NCBI GenBank assembly: GCA_016806715.1 | Contig: CP060531.1 | Coordinates: 310,001-374,000 of the forward strand | Source: Thermoplasmatales archaeon | GTDB lineage: Archaea > Thermoplasmatota > Thermoplasmata > Thermoplasmatales > Thermoplasmataceae | Length of the DNA: 64,000 nucleotides | Reading direction: 5' to 3' | Part shown: positions 45,240 through 54,075 of the stretch, piece after piece | Layout of the letters: each line of letters starts with the position of its first letter | How positions within the stretch are numbered: the stretch's first letter is position 1 | Program-made: the position numbers and the translations under genes | Notes under the pieces: generated by a model | Database searches by the model: none | What the model was told of the DNA's origin: nothing | Seen by the model: only the letters and a program-made list of their open reading frames with translations

Positions 45240-45386
45240 TGGATAGGTAGAGAGCCACTTAAATAATTAAATGGATATTTAATGTACGCAACTCCTCTTT
45301 CTTCATCATTACATATGAAGTCTCAGCTAACATCAAGGTTTATTGAAAAGGTAAACTTGGATAAGACCGTCATAAAGAAAAAATGG
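45240..45386. other. Spacer
   Basis: A 49-codon plus-strand frame from 45316 (MKSQLTSRFIEK start) overlaps the end of the next minus-strand gene and lacks support. Confidence 0.3.
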
Positions 45387-45773
45387 TTAATAGGAGACAA
45401 AAGTAACTACTCCCGCAACTACGGCTGGCCAAAATGCCCATCCCCACCATGGCATTAAACCAAATAAAGCGCCTGTTACGATATCCGTTATTCCAGCAGC
45501 GTCTAAACCAGCACTAACTCCTTGAGCTATGAGTGCGGCGATTGATGTTGCCGGCAGGTAAATGCCTAAATATGATAACAAGCCTGCCAGTGTTCCATAT
45601 TCAAGACCTACTTCAATGGACAGTAAAAGGCCGTCATGGTTAACAAAATAATAGTAAAGTAATTGTGGGGATGCAGGCACCTGACCTTGAGACTCAAAGT
45701 AAGAAGTTGTCTCCATTCCGGGTATCAAGAGTGGAACCGCCAATGGAGTTTGTGTCACCACCATTAGCATCAC
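45387..45773 (-). CDS. Small hydrophobic Gly/Ala-rich protein, possibly secreted
   Basis: 128 residues from ATG: TQTPLAVPLLIPGMETTSYFE, then LLYYYF, and a C-terminal region rich in small and aromatic residues (LMPWWGWAFWPAVVAGVV). In the same frame upstream is KKAKRRDYRNAGIAIACAVV, a typical basic plus hydrophobic signal-sequence N-terminus, but no ATG precedes it and an A8 tract lies there. The true start is therefore uncertain; a frameshift in the A8 run or a near-cognate start may be involved. No family recognised; the leader-plus-hydrophobic-peptide look recalls bacteriocin precursors, which is only a guess. Confidence 0.5.
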   Translation of the reverse strand: MMLMVVTQTPLAVPLLIPGMETTSYFESQGQVPASPQLLYYYFVNHDGLLLSIEVGLEYGTLAGLLSYLGIYLPATSIAALIAQGVSAGLDAAGITDIVTGALFGLMPWWGWAFWPAVVAGVVTFVSY

Positions 45774-46004
45774 AACTGCACACGCTATAGCGATACCTGC
45801 GTTTCTATAATCTCTACGCTTAGCCTTTTTTTTCTATACCAGATTCGTTTATCTAAAGCGCTAATTGGTTTACGTCAATTTATATCATCATATTTATAAT
45901 CATATATTGTATATAAATTTCCTGGCAAAACTATGGCGGCAAAGGACTGTTAGGTCACATACACTGATTTCTCCTTATTGTACGGGTTCTGCAATTAATT
46001 TTGT

Positions 46005-46028
46005 GTGTACCCCAAATAGGGTGTACAC
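46005..46028 (+). promoter_or_regulatory. Inverted repeat before small gene
   Basis: GTGTACCCC-AAATA-GGGTGTACAC: GTGTAC/GTACAC and CCC/GGG arms with one bulged T. It ends 4 bases before ATG 46033 and could be an operator or a hairpin in the mRNA. Confidence 0.35.
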
Positions 46029-46032
46029 ATCT

Positions 46033-46209
46033 ATGACAAGAGAACTGCCTATTCTATGGGTTGTTCTGATAGTCGTATATATAGTAGGTCTAACGCTTTA
46101 TTGCCGCCATATTGGCAAAACGACTTTACACCCAATTTCGAGTTTGGACCTAAAACATGCTAAAAATAGGCTTAACTGCAAAGCCCCGGCGACGAAAAAT
46201 AAAATATAG
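46033..46209 (+). CDS. Very small single-pass membrane protein, doubtful
   Basis: 58 residues with one helix (LWVVLIVVYIVGLTLYC) and a basic tail. Frame extends upstream to 45865 but that part is not protein-like. Preceded by the inverted repeat at 46005-46028. Confidence 0.3.
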   Translation: MTRELPILWVVLIVVYIVGLTLYCRHIGKTTLHPISSLDLKHAKNRLNCKAPATKNKI

Positions 46210-46231
46210 CATGATAGACTGCTACCTTATT

Positions 46232-46468
46232 ATGAATAAAATGAACCCGAAAAGAAAAAAAATCATCATAGAAATTTTACCGGGGGGTATTGCTTCACTA
46301 CCGATTTCATTATATTTGGCATCTGCTGAGATAAAATACCATCCGTACTGGCATAGTTTTGTTGTGTCGTATTTGGGATTTTGGTTTTTAATATTTGCTG
46401 GTATATGGTCCTACTACTACATTATTTCTCTGAAGATCGCCATCAGAAACTATAAAGAAGAAAAATGA
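46232..46468 (+). CDS. Small two-helix membrane protein
   Basis: 78 residues with a basic start (MNKMNPKRKK) and two hydrophobic stretches (IASLPISLYLAS, YLGFWFLIFAGIWSYYYII). AAAATATAG at 46201-46209 lies 27 bases before ATG. Its end overlaps the next gene by 4 bases (ATGA). Unknown function. Confidence 0.45.
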   Translation: MNKMNPKRKKIIIEILPGGIASLPISLYLASAEIKYHPYWHSFVVSYLGFWFLIFAGIWSYYYIISLKIAIRNYKEEK

Positions 46469-46755
46469 AAAGAAAAATGGTTACCGACAAACCTAACGAA
46501 AAGTTTGAGTTGGCACCATATTATGCCAGATATTTGTCATACTTGCTCGACCTAGTGATTCTTTTTGGAATTACCTCACTTTTGTTCAGTGTTATTGGAT
46601 ATGAACCACTTGGTTATATAATAATTACAAACTATGCAGGAGGTATAAAGCCCATAGCGTCCCGAAAGTTGTGTATTTATAAAAGATACCTCGCCAGGAG
46701 CTTTTCCCTCATTATACTGGTATCGGCTTCCAGAGTTACACAAAAACACGGATGA
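46465..46755 (+). CDS. RDD-like membrane protein, probably truncated
   Basis: 96 residues; YARYLSYLLDLVILFGITSLLF resembles the first helix of RDD proteins (R..D pattern). RDD proteins usually have three helices and the pattern breaks off after GYIIITNYAGGIK, so this copy is likely shortened by decay. Coupled to the upstream gene. Confidence 0.4.
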   Translation: MKRKMVTDKPNEKFELAPYYARYLSYLLDLVILFGITSLLFSVIGYEPLGYIIITNYAGGIKPIASRKLCIYKRYLARSFSLIILVSASRVTQKHG

Positions 46756-46804
46756 TGTTAATCGTTGATAGTAAAGTTAATTGAAACGGTAATTTTATCA
46801 TTTC

Positions 46805-47098
46805 GTGGGAGAAAGCAACTATAGAACAAAAAATGAAATTATTGAGGAGATACTGTATAAAGACCGGAATTTTTTCTCCGATCATGATTTAGAATTTGAC
46901 ATTTTTAAACATACTTCTGTTTTCGCGGTCCTAACATTTACATTTCAATTTATCATCCTTCTGTTAAATAATTTCTATGGGCTGAATAATCCGACATATG
47001 TGCAATCATTTGTATTTATATTCGGATTGTTTTTTATGATTGCCCTAATACCTGAACCCCCCTTTTTTAGGTACATGATCCATCAGGAATCTTTGTGA
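46805..47098 (+). CDS. Small two-helix membrane protein, function unknown
   Basis: 97 residues from a GTG start: acidic/polar N-terminus (NEIIEEILYKDRNFF), helices HTSVFAVLTFTFQFIILLL and YVQSFVFIFGLFFMIAL. AGTTAATTG about 26 bases upstream is a weak TATA box. Located just left of the first IS; unknown family. Confidence 0.45.
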   Translation: MGESNYRTKNEIIEEILYKDRNFFSDHDLEFDIFKHTSVFAVLTFTFQFIILLLNNFYGLNNPTYVQSFVFIFGLFFMIALIPEPPFFRYMIHQESL

Positions 47099-47141
47099 AA
47101 CCACTGGTAATGCTCACTCTTCTGAACCGAAACATGTAAAT

Positions 47142-48695
47142 AATATATACCTATTTAGGTATATATTGAACAGTTACACAAGAAAGAAGACGATCAATGG
47201 CAGGGAATATTTCTACGAGATGACGCCATACTGGGACAGGGAGAAAAAGAAGATCAGGTATCACAGCAGGTACCTTGGCGTGCAGAAGGAAAAGGGCATT
47301 GAAAAGGCCCGGATGCACCTGCCCAGGAACATCTTCGTCTACGGCCCCTTCATACCCGTGCTGCGAATCATCAGGGAGATGGGCATTGAGAAGATCCTTG
47401 ATTCAATGTTCGGGAAGGAGGACAGGAACACTATCCTGGTACTTGCCGCTGCCCGGGCAATAAGGTCACTCCCCATGGATTTAGTGCACACATGGTATGA
47501 GGGAACCTACCTGGCCAGGGAATACCCATGTGATCCATCTTCGCAGCGCATATCCCGCCTGCTGGAGGACATAGGTAACAGCAATATACCGGACAGGTTC
47601 TTCTCCGCCTTCTCATCACGCATGAAGGCGGAATCCTCTCTCCTGTACGATATAACGACCATTGCATCGTATTCCGGAAACAGCATGTTCGAGTATGGTC
47701 ATGCAAAGGATCATGGCGATCTTCCCCAGATCAATCTATCCCTTGTAATGGAGAGGAGAAGATCCCTGCCCATACTGTTCGAGATATACCCGGGGAGTAT
47801 TGTGGATGTTTCCACCCTAAGGGTAACAGTGGAAAGGATCAGGAATCTCGTCACCGGAGTTGTGATCATCCTTGACCGCGGCTTCTTCTCCCTTGACAAT
47901 CTTAAGGTACTCCACGAACATGAATACATAATCTCTGCAACGTACTCAAGAAAGGAGGTAAAGCATGTATTCTCCGCCGGCATGAGGAGGCTGGATTCCG
48001 CAGATAACACAATCCTCTACAGCGGCAGGCCCATATTCGCGATGCATGTGGATTTTACCATTGACGGTCTTGGCCTGGAGGGGTACCTCTACCATGACCT
48101 TGATCTGGAAGCACGGGAAAGAACCAATTTCCACAGACACATCAGGGAGGTCATGGATACCATTGAGAAAACGAAGCCGAAGGAGAAGAAACCTGCCCAG
48201 ATCGCACAGGTCCGGTCCATGGCGGGAGAATATTACAGATACATAAGAACCACGGTGAAGGACGGGAAGTACCATGCACAGGCAAGGAACAATGCCATAT
48301 CACAGAGGGAGAACCGCATGGGCCGTTTCATGCTGGTCTACAGGGGGAAATACGGTCCAATTGAGTGCCTTGATCTCTATCGGGACAAGGATCGTGTGGA
48401 GAAAGCCTTTGAGATCCTGAAATCAGATCTGGACATATTTCCTCTCAGGGAGAGGAAACCTTCCACCATAAGGGGCCTTGTGTTCATCCTTTTCCTCTCA
48501 CTCATCGTGAGGCTGTCCATGAGGAGAATGCTGGGTGAATCAGGGCTCAACAGGAAATATTCCATGGACAGGGTATTCCTTGAACTGGAGAAGCTGCAGA
48601 TGATGGAGATTGACGGGAAAATGATCGAAAGGGAGAGAACCAGAAAGCAGGGTGAAATCCTGGAAGCTCTCCAGTCAGTTACATGTACCTAAATA
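47142..48695 (+). mobile_element. Insertion sequence A (DDE transposase, IS4/IS1634-like superfamily)
   Basis: One transposase gene flanked by inverted copies of TATTTAGGTA (left 47152-47161) and TACCTAAATA (right 48686-48695). On the left the word is part of a 26-base perfect palindrome (47142-47167, 12-base arms) lying over the transposase promoter and start. No target duplication could be identified, so outer limits are uncertain. Confidence 0.6.
47166..48692 (+). CDS. DDE transposase of insertion sequence A
   Basis: 508 residues with an intact frame. The N-terminal domain reads TRKKTINGREYFYEM.., the catalytic Asps are LLYDITTIASYS and VIILDRGFFS, and the C-terminal YxxK...E...K motif is YRDKDRVEKAFEILK, the IS4-type signature. 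The region between Asp 2 and Glu is long, as in IS1634. Start TTG 47166 lies within the left palindrome; a TATA-like AATATATA upstream overlaps it. Apparently functional. Confidence 0.9.
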   Translation: MNSYTRKKTINGREYFYEMTPYWDREKKKIRYHSRYLGVQKEKGIEKARMHLPRNIFVYGPFIPVLRIIREMGIEKILDSMFGKEDRNTILVLAAARAIRSLPMDLVHTWYEGTYLAREYPCDPSSQRISRLLEDIGNSNIPDRFFSAFSSRMKAESSLLYDITTIASYSGNSMFEYGHAKDHGDLPQINLSLVMERRRSLPILFEIYPGSIVDVSTLRVTVERIRNLVTGVVIILDRGFFSLDNLKVLHEHEYIISATYSRKEVKHVFSAGMRRLDSADNTILYSGRPIFAMHVDFTIDGLGLEGYLYHDLDLEARERTNFHRHIREVMDTIEKTKPKEKKPAQIAQVRSMAGEYYRYIRTTVKDGKYHAQARNNAISQRENRMGRFMLVYRGKYGPIECLDLYRDKDRVEKAFEILKSDLDIFPLRERKPSTIRGLVFILFLSLIVRLSMRRMLGESGLNRKYSMDRVFLELEKLQMMEIDGKMIERERTRKQGEILEALQSVTCT

Positions 48696-48919
48696 AGAGG
48701 AGTTCAGGCTAATAGGAATGTATTTCAGCCTCACTAGCAATATTCGCACGTCTATTCGCAACAACAAGGGTGTTTACATAAGGTTGTATAGTTGCACAGG
48801 CTGTCATTTTACATCTTATTCTGAGTTCTATTCAAACTTGAGTTCCGCATGAGATAGTCTATCACGGTCCGTTGCAAATCCTTTTATTTACAACTTCTCC
48901 AGGCATTGGTCTTCTATTA
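48696..48919. other. Spacer between the two insertion sequences
   Basis: No frame, hairpin or known end recognised apart from GGAGTTCAGG at 48709-48718. Confidence 0.3.
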
Positions 48920-50550
48920 ATGTATGTGCACTATATATGCACATACCTTTAAATATTCATATGCGATATTGCCCTATGTTCCTGAGAATTACAAAGGTCA
49001 GGAGGGGATCTGCAGTACTGGAATATGCATCCATCGCGGAAAGGCTGGTTGTGGATCACGTGCAGAAAACCGTTACCCTGAAATATCTCGGTCCCGTGAA
49101 GTCCGCAGCGGATACGGAAAGATACCGGAAAGTGCTGGACGAATACAGGGAAGCCATGAGGAAATTCTCCCTGAATGACCTTAAGATCAGGCCAACACTC
49201 TCCTTCGGGATATTCTATGCAGCCAGATCCATAATGGAGAGAAATGGCATATCAGGGATACTGAAAAAACATACTCGCACCTACGCTGGGATATTATCCT
49301 TCATGATCATTTCCCGGCTGTTTGAACCCTCGTCCGACATTGATCTGGTCGATCTGGAAAAGAGGGTGTACTATCCATGGGAATTACAAATAAGCGAGGA
49401 CAATGTTTACAGATCCCTTGATTCTCTTCTGGCGGGGAAGGATGACATCGAGATCGAAATATTCAACGCACTGAAACCGGACACCTCCACGGTGCATTAT
49501 GACCTGACATCATCATATTTTGAGGGCAGGGAGGATAATGATCTGGTATTATTCGGTTATTCCCGTGATAAGAAAAGAGGAAAGGAGCAGATTGTTATCG
49601 GTCTTGTCATGGCAGACGGGATACCCATACACCATGAGGTGTGGCCCGGCAATACCATCGATCCGAAAACACTTGAATCCACCATATCGGTGCTGAAGGA
49701 GAGATTCCATATAAAAAACGTGATAATCATTGCGGACAGGGCATTCGGAAGATCCAAATCGTTGGATCTCCTGGATCAGAACCTGTATATCACCGCTGCA
49801 TACAGGTGGGACCAGCCGTACCGCAGCATCCTCATGAATACGGATTTCACTGACAGTCTTGTGATGGATGACCTGGTCATGAAGAAAGTCGCCATAAGCG
49901 TGGATCAGGTGATGAAGGATGATTCCACCGGAGATCAGAAGAGACTTGCTGAAAAGAGGATATACATTGCGGTATACAACAGGAAGAGGGAAGATCTGGA
50001 TCTGAAGGATCTCAATGACAGGATCGATACTGTAAAGAAGAGAATATCCGAGATTCCGGATCAGAAGGAACTGAAGAAGTCTCTGGGGAAGCTGAGATCA
50101 CTGGTGAAGTTCCCGGAGACCGGTGCAGTGTTGAACGAAAAACGCATAGAAATACTGAAAAAGCTTGCAGGAAGATTCCTCATCGTCACCAATGCTGATC
50201 TGCCGGAAAGTGAAATTGTGTCAGCTTACAAGGATCAGTGGCAGATTGAGCGTTCATTCAGGACAATAAAGTCGTTTATCGAGATCAGGCCGGTATACCA
50301 CAGGAAATCAGAAAGAATCAGGGCGCATGTCTTTGTATGCGTATTGTCGCTTCTTGTTTCAAGGATAATGGAAAAACTTTCCGGCAGGACAATCGACAGC
50401 ATAAGGAAGGATCTCAATTACCTGGATGTCGTTCCTGTTACAGTTGAAAAGAGAGATCTGTATATTTCATCGGAGAGCAGTGCAGCTTCAGATATTTTGA
50501 AAAGCCTTGGACTGCCATATCCAGGGATCCGGGAAAGTGCACATACATAA
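48920..50550 (+). mobile_element. Insertion sequence B (DDE transposase, IS1634-like)
   Basis: Terminal inverted repeats ATGTATGTGCAC (48920-48931) and GTGCACATACAT (50537-50548) are perfect for 12 bases. The left end also forms a palindrome GTATGTGCA-CTATATA-TGCACATAC (48922-48946). One transposase gene fills the element. No target duplication was evident. Confidence 0.75.
48976..50550 (+). CDS. IS1634-family transposase of insertion sequence B
   Basis: 524 residues with intact frame. MFLRITKVRRGSAVLEYASI is the usual N-terminus of this family. Catalytic residues: HYDLTSSYFEG (Asp 1), IIADRAFG (Asp 2), and YKDQWQIERSFRTIKSF (Glu, in Y-x2-W-x-IERSFR-x-IK form). ATG 48976 is chosen: CTTTAAATAT (48947-48956) lies 25 bases before it, and the earlier ATGs (48937, 48961) lie too near the box. 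The stop is in the right terminal repeat. Confidence 0.92.
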   Translation: MFLRITKVRRGSAVLEYASIAERLVVDHVQKTVTLKYLGPVKSAADTERYRKVLDEYREAMRKFSLNDLKIRPTLSFGIFYAARSIMERNGISGILKKHTRTYAGILSFMIISRLFEPSSDIDLVDLEKRVYYPWELQISEDNVYRSLDSLLAGKDDIEIEIFNALKPDTSTVHYDLTSSYFEGREDNDLVLFGYSRDKKRGKEQIVIGLVMADGIPIHHEVWPGNTIDPKTLESTISVLKERFHIKNVIIIADRAFGRSKSLDLLDQNLYITAAYRWDQPYRSILMNTDFTDSLVMDDLVMKKVAISVDQVMKDDSTGDQKRLAEKRIYIAVYNRKREDLDLKDLNDRIDTVKKRISEIPDQKELKKSLGKLRSLVKFPETGAVLNEKRIEILKKLAGRFLIVTNADLPESEIVSAYKDQWQIERSFRTIKSFIEIRPVYHRKSERIRAHVFVCVLSLLVSRIMEKLSGRTIDSIRKDLNYLDVVPVTVEKRDLYISSESSAASDILKSLGLPYPGIRESAHT

Positions 50551-50607
50551 TCCCTGATAATTAATAACAGACTGTGCAAATCCAAGGGTCTGTGCGCAAC
50601 ACTGATA

Positions 50608-51231
50608 ATGAATGACATGCGGAAGTCAAGTTCAAACCTTCACATAGTCTCGCATCCAGAACATACATTGAGAGGTAAACAAATTTTGCTCTCATTTTAC
50701 GGGTCTAAAAAATCGCAGTCTTCGAGACTCTCAGCCATCAATCGGAAAAAAAAGCTGAAGGAACTCTATTATCCAGTTTCTGACATTTTAAGTGGATCTG
50801 GCCGAGAGATCAAACACGAAATGATAGAAGACCGTAGATTGATGAAATTAGCCATTATAGCACTTACACTCACATTTTTTGGTGTATCAGTTTATTTATA
50901 TTATATATACACCCTGTATAGGTCACCACTAATAATATTGGAAGACATTATCGATTTTATTGTGTTTTCCATAATTAGTCTTTACATATTTATTACACGT
51001 TCGAACGAAAATATCTACAAGGTGTATATATGTAGAATAAATCTAAAAGATCTGAAAGATGAAGGAAATCCTATTGAAATAAAATACACTCTAGTGGATC
51101 TGTCTTACTGGAAGCATGTTAAAAAGAGGCCAGGGATGGAGCCAATTCAGATGCAGCATGGGATATTATATATTGTTGACAAAGTTGTCCTAAACAAATT
51201 CGGAGAGCCTATTGAAGTGATTCCTGAATAA
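50608..51231 (+). CDS. Membrane protein of unknown function, possibly 5'-truncated
   Basis: 207 residues from the first ATG: a basic, Ser-rich N-terminal third, two hydrophobic helices (LAIIALTLTFFGVSVYLYYIY, IDFIVFSIISLYIFIT) and a C-terminal cytoplasmic domain (IYKVYICRINLKDLKDEGNP, then a beta-rich end). No family. It begins 58 bases past insertion sequence B, so an upstream part may have been lost. ATG 50821 (MIEDRRLMK) is an alternative start. Confidence 0.5.
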   Translation: MNDMRKSSSNLHIVSHPEHTLRGKQILLSFYGSKKSQSSRLSAINRKKKLKELYYPVSDILSGSGREIKHEMIEDRRLMKLAIIALTLTFFGVSVYLYYIYTLYRSPLIILEDIIDFIVFSIISLYIFITRSNENIYKVYICRINLKDLKDEGNPIEIKYTLVDLSYWKHVKKRPGMEPIQMQHGILYIVDKVVLNKFGEPIEVIPE

Positions 51232-51403
51232 TCTGAATGGATATTCCAGATTGATTTAGAGGCTCTAATGGGTTCGCGTAAGCTATGAAGGTATAAATTA
51301 TCCAAGAAGATTATTTCCATGACCCCGATGGACAAAATTCAACTTTGATACGGTTTTTCATTTTCAACACTACTAATTTTCAGGGAAGTTGTAAGCTAAG
51401 TAT
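51232..51403. other. Intergenic spacer before tRNA-Val
   Basis: No frame or structure seen. The att-like repeat starts at its right end. Confidence 0.35.
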
Positions 51404-51467
51404 ATAAACAAAGGGTGAAAAAAGACTATGCGAACACGTTTTAATCACCATTAACGGAATGGGCCCG
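51404..51467 (-). repeat. Right copy of the tRNA-Val flank repeat (att-like)
   Basis: The intact tRNA's 3' end and 55 bases downstream of it, similar to 45141-45199 (see that entry). The two copies are in the same orientation 6.26 kb apart. Confidence 0.5.
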
Positions 51468-51532
51468 ACCGGATTTGAACCGGTGACCACCGCCTTGTAA
51501 GGGCGGTATCATAACCACTAGACTACGAGCCC
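51460..51532 (-). tRNA. tRNA-Val (anticodon TAC)
   Basis: Acceptor GGGCTCG pairs with CGGGCCC (one G-U), discriminator A73, anticodon stem CCGCC/GGCGG with loop CTTACAA, T-arm ACCGG-TTCAAAT-CCGGT. Anticodon UAC reads Val GUA/GUG codons. CCA is not encoded. No intron. The 3' end is the likely integration site discussed for the left repeat. Confidence 0.97.
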
Positions 51533-51648
51533 ATTAAACGATGTGTAATCATTCTCATGGTATAAGATTTGCTCCTGTGTTGCACGCGCTACATAATTTT
51601 GAAGTCTAACAGAGGAAAAATATTAAATGCTAGACGTTATTTCCAAAT

Positions 51649-52359
51649 ATGGGCGAAGAATCCATAGATTCTGGAAAAAGGAATTTTCTTAAGGCAATGG
51701 TCGTTATTTCTGCTGGAGCCGCTGTTGCCGGTGTTCTTAAGGGCGTTGTGCAAAACATTATCCCCCCATCAACAGGGCTCACTTCTTTCCCGGAACTCAC
51801 ACTCTATTACAATGGTCGCCCACTCCAATATAGTGACATTCCTCCTGGTAAGACGGGGAGCGGCATCTATTTGTTTGACTACCCCCTCTCGAGTGATCCA
51901 AATTTTCTGCTCAATATAAGTAATGACAATAAGACACCCGTTCAGGTAGAACCCATGTCAGTTTTTATTCCTGCTACCGGTGGTACATTCGAGTCTCCTG
52001 CTGGTGTCGGTCCTGATAATTCTGTAGTGGCATTCAGTGCAATATGCCAGCACCTTGGATGTGTACCACCCATCATTCACTATTATCCAGCAGGAAGCCC
52101 TGCTTTTCCAACATACATACATTGCAACTGCCATGGCAGCACCTATGATCCAAGCAAGGGAGCGAAAGTGATTACTGGACCAACCACCCATCCTCTGCCC
52201 GCCACCATACTGAAATACGAAGCAGCTAGCGGAAATTTTTCCGTAGTGAGCATGACCGGACCAACCATTTACGGGAAAATTAGTGATCTGACAGGCGGAA
52301 CACCACTTCCAGAGGGTCAGACTTACACGGATGTAACAGTGGAACCTATCGAAGGATAA
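51649..52359 (+). CDS. Rieske iron-sulfur protein
   Basis: 236 residues. A KR-x-FLK motif with a hydrophobic helix (GKRNFLKAMVVISAGAA) gives a Tat-like N-terminal anchor, here with Lys-Arg instead of twin Arg. The 2Fe-2S ligands are CQHLGC and CNCHGS. It is the electron acceptor of the quinol:acceptor oxidoreductase whose cytochrome b gene follows by 15 bases. No cytochrome c1 gene is present, as expected in this group. TATA AATATTAAAT (51619-51628) lies 26 bases before ATG. Confidence 0.93.
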   Translation: MGEESIDSGKRNFLKAMVVISAGAAVAGVLKGVVQNIIPPSTGLTSFPELTLYYNGRPLQYSDIPPGKTGSGIYLFDYPLSSDPNFLLNISNDNKTPVQVEPMSVFIPATGGTFESPAGVGPDNSVVAFSAICQHLGCVPPIIHYYPAGSPAFPTYIHCNCHGSTYDPSKGAKVITGPTTHPLPATILKYEAASGNFSVVSMTGPTIYGKISDLTGGTPLPEGQTYTDVTVEPIEG

Positions 52360-52374
52360 TGAGAGGTCAAGACA

Positions 52375-54075
52375 ATGGATATAGAGAAATATAAATTCTG
52401 GAAGAAGAAGCAGGACGTGGTCGGAGATGTTGTCGACACCCTGAAGCTAAATGAACTCCCGCTGAAAACAGTGCCTGATTACATGAGAAGAAAAAGGGGA
52501 ATCTGGTACTGGACAGGCGCATTAATTACAATCGCATTTGTATACCAGGTAATCAGCGGTCTACTTCTCCTGATCTATTATACACCATCTGATCCATACT
52601 ATGCAACAGTTAATACGATAATCAACACAGTTCCATTCGGTGCACTCTTCCTGGCCTCCCATCTCTATGGCGCATACGCCATGATTGTACTGATATACAT
52701 CCACCTGTTCAGGAACTATTTCATGGGTGCTTACAAGAAGCCAAGGCGACTGCAGTGGGTTACTGGTGTCCTTCTTCTTGCAGTCACCATCGGGGTTGGG
52801 TTCTTTGGATATTCAATGACAGGTGATGTGCTCTCTTCAGATGCGACAGATGTTGGCAGGGGCATAGCTCTCTCAACACCCTTACTGGGAGCGACACTCG
52901 AGTCCCTCGTGTTCGGCAACGGAACATCCCTTTCCCTATTTACCCACATGCTTTCGCTCCACATCATATTCACTGCAATAATCGGGTTGCTTTTTGGACT
53001 GCACTTCTTCCTTGCAGAAGCAAACGGAATGATGCCTTCGAACAGGAAGTCAAAATACACTGCCCCGGCTGTTGATAAGGAAGACCCCTCATACAAGCCA
53101 TGGTTTCCTTACAATATGGCATTCATGGTCCAGCTTGCGTTGTATACGTTCGGGATTCTCATAATAATTCCATCTATACTAATGCTCTTAAACGGGAGCA
53201 CTGTTCCGGCAAGTGCAACTAATCCACCAATACCTCCACTTTTCTCGCCGTTCCCAAGCTTTGCACCAACGAGCCCCTTTGCCGGGTATGTTCCAGCTTA
53301 TCCTCCATGGTTCCTGCTGTTCATTTACAAGGCAGTTGATTTCCAGACGTTCAGTGGCCCATTGTCCCCACTCATAGCATCGACTGTTTTTGGAGTGGTC
53401 CCACTGCTATATTTCCTGCTTATACCATTTATGGATGGGAGCAAAGACCTTCATCCTCTCGCCCGACCACTGGTCACTGCCTTTGGCATACTCGCTGTCA
53501 TCTACATGGTGATACTTTCTGCATGGGGAGCGCTCTCTCCTGGTATCCCGATACCCCCGGCTGAAGTCTACGCGGTTTTCATTCCGCCGTGGATAATAGT
53601 TGTCGGTGGAATGTTTTTCCTTAACAGGCTGTACAAACAGAACAAGTTCAGGGTTACTTCATCCAAATCCATTGCCTCATTCCTTCTGTTCATGTTCCTG
53701 CTCATATTCATGGTAATAGAGCTGGCAGAGAATTTCTCGGCATTCATGAACCACACATCTGCACTCAACCTGGTTTCAACTGGACTCGCAGCCGGAGCCA
53801 CTTCCTTTGTGGCATTCGGTACCATGAAGTCCGCACAGGTCGCAGAGAAGTATCAACCCGTGAAGGAGCCAAAACAGCACGTTATAAGCGTTAATACGGC
53901 AGTAATAATATCTGCAATCCTCGGAATATTTGCAGTAGCGGTTATTGCAATGATCTCAACTCTGAACCCTGTCGGAGTCATATCCGAAGGCGAATTCGGA
54001 CTTGGACTTGGTGGCATTCTTGTCATCAGCGGAGTAATAATGAGGCTATACCGGGCGGCCTTCTACCATGAGTGA
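52375..54075 (+). CDS. Cytochrome b of a Rieske/cytochrome b complex
   Basis: 566 residues, longer than mitochondrial cytochrome b (about 380) because of an extra C-terminal membrane domain of roughly 150 residues. Haem ligands are H96 and H110 in one helix and H196 and H210 in another, both H-x13-H. The Qo-site motif normally PEWY is PPWF (310-313), lacking the Glu. The complex oxidises quinol and passes electrons to the Rieske centre in the membrane. It overlaps the next gene by 8 bases. Confidence 0.92.
   Translation: MDIEKYKFWKKKQDVVGDVVDTLKLNELPLKTVPDYMRRKRGIWYWTGALITIAFVYQVISGLLLLIYYTPSDPYYATVNTIINTVPFGALFLASHLYGAYAMIVLIYIHLFRNYFMGAYKKPRRLQWVTGVLLLAVTIGVGFFGYSMTGDVLSSDATDVGRGIALSTPLLGATLESLVFGNGTSLSLFTHMLSLHIIFTAIIGLLFGLHFFLAEANGMMPSNRKSKYTAPAVDKEDPSYKPWFPYNMAFMVQLALYTFGILIIIPSILMLLNGSTVPASATNPPIPPLFSPFPSFAPTSPFAGYVPAYPPWFLLFIYKAVDFQTFSGPLSPLIASTVFGVVPLLYFLLIPFMDGSKDLHPLARPLVTAFGILAVIYMVILSAWGALSPGIPIPPAEVYAVFIPPWIIVVGGMFFLNRLYKQNKFRVTSSKSIASFLLFMFLLIFMVIELAENFSAFMNHTSALNLVSTGLAAGATSFVAFGTMKSAQVAEKYQPVKEPKQHVISVNTAVIISAILGIFAVAVIAMISTLNPVGVISEGEFGLGLGGILVISGVIMRLYRAAFYHE

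Noticed and set aside
45240-45470. Plus-strand frame starting MKSQLTSRFIEK
   Set aside because: It overlaps a better minus-strand gene and lacks a convincing promoter distance.
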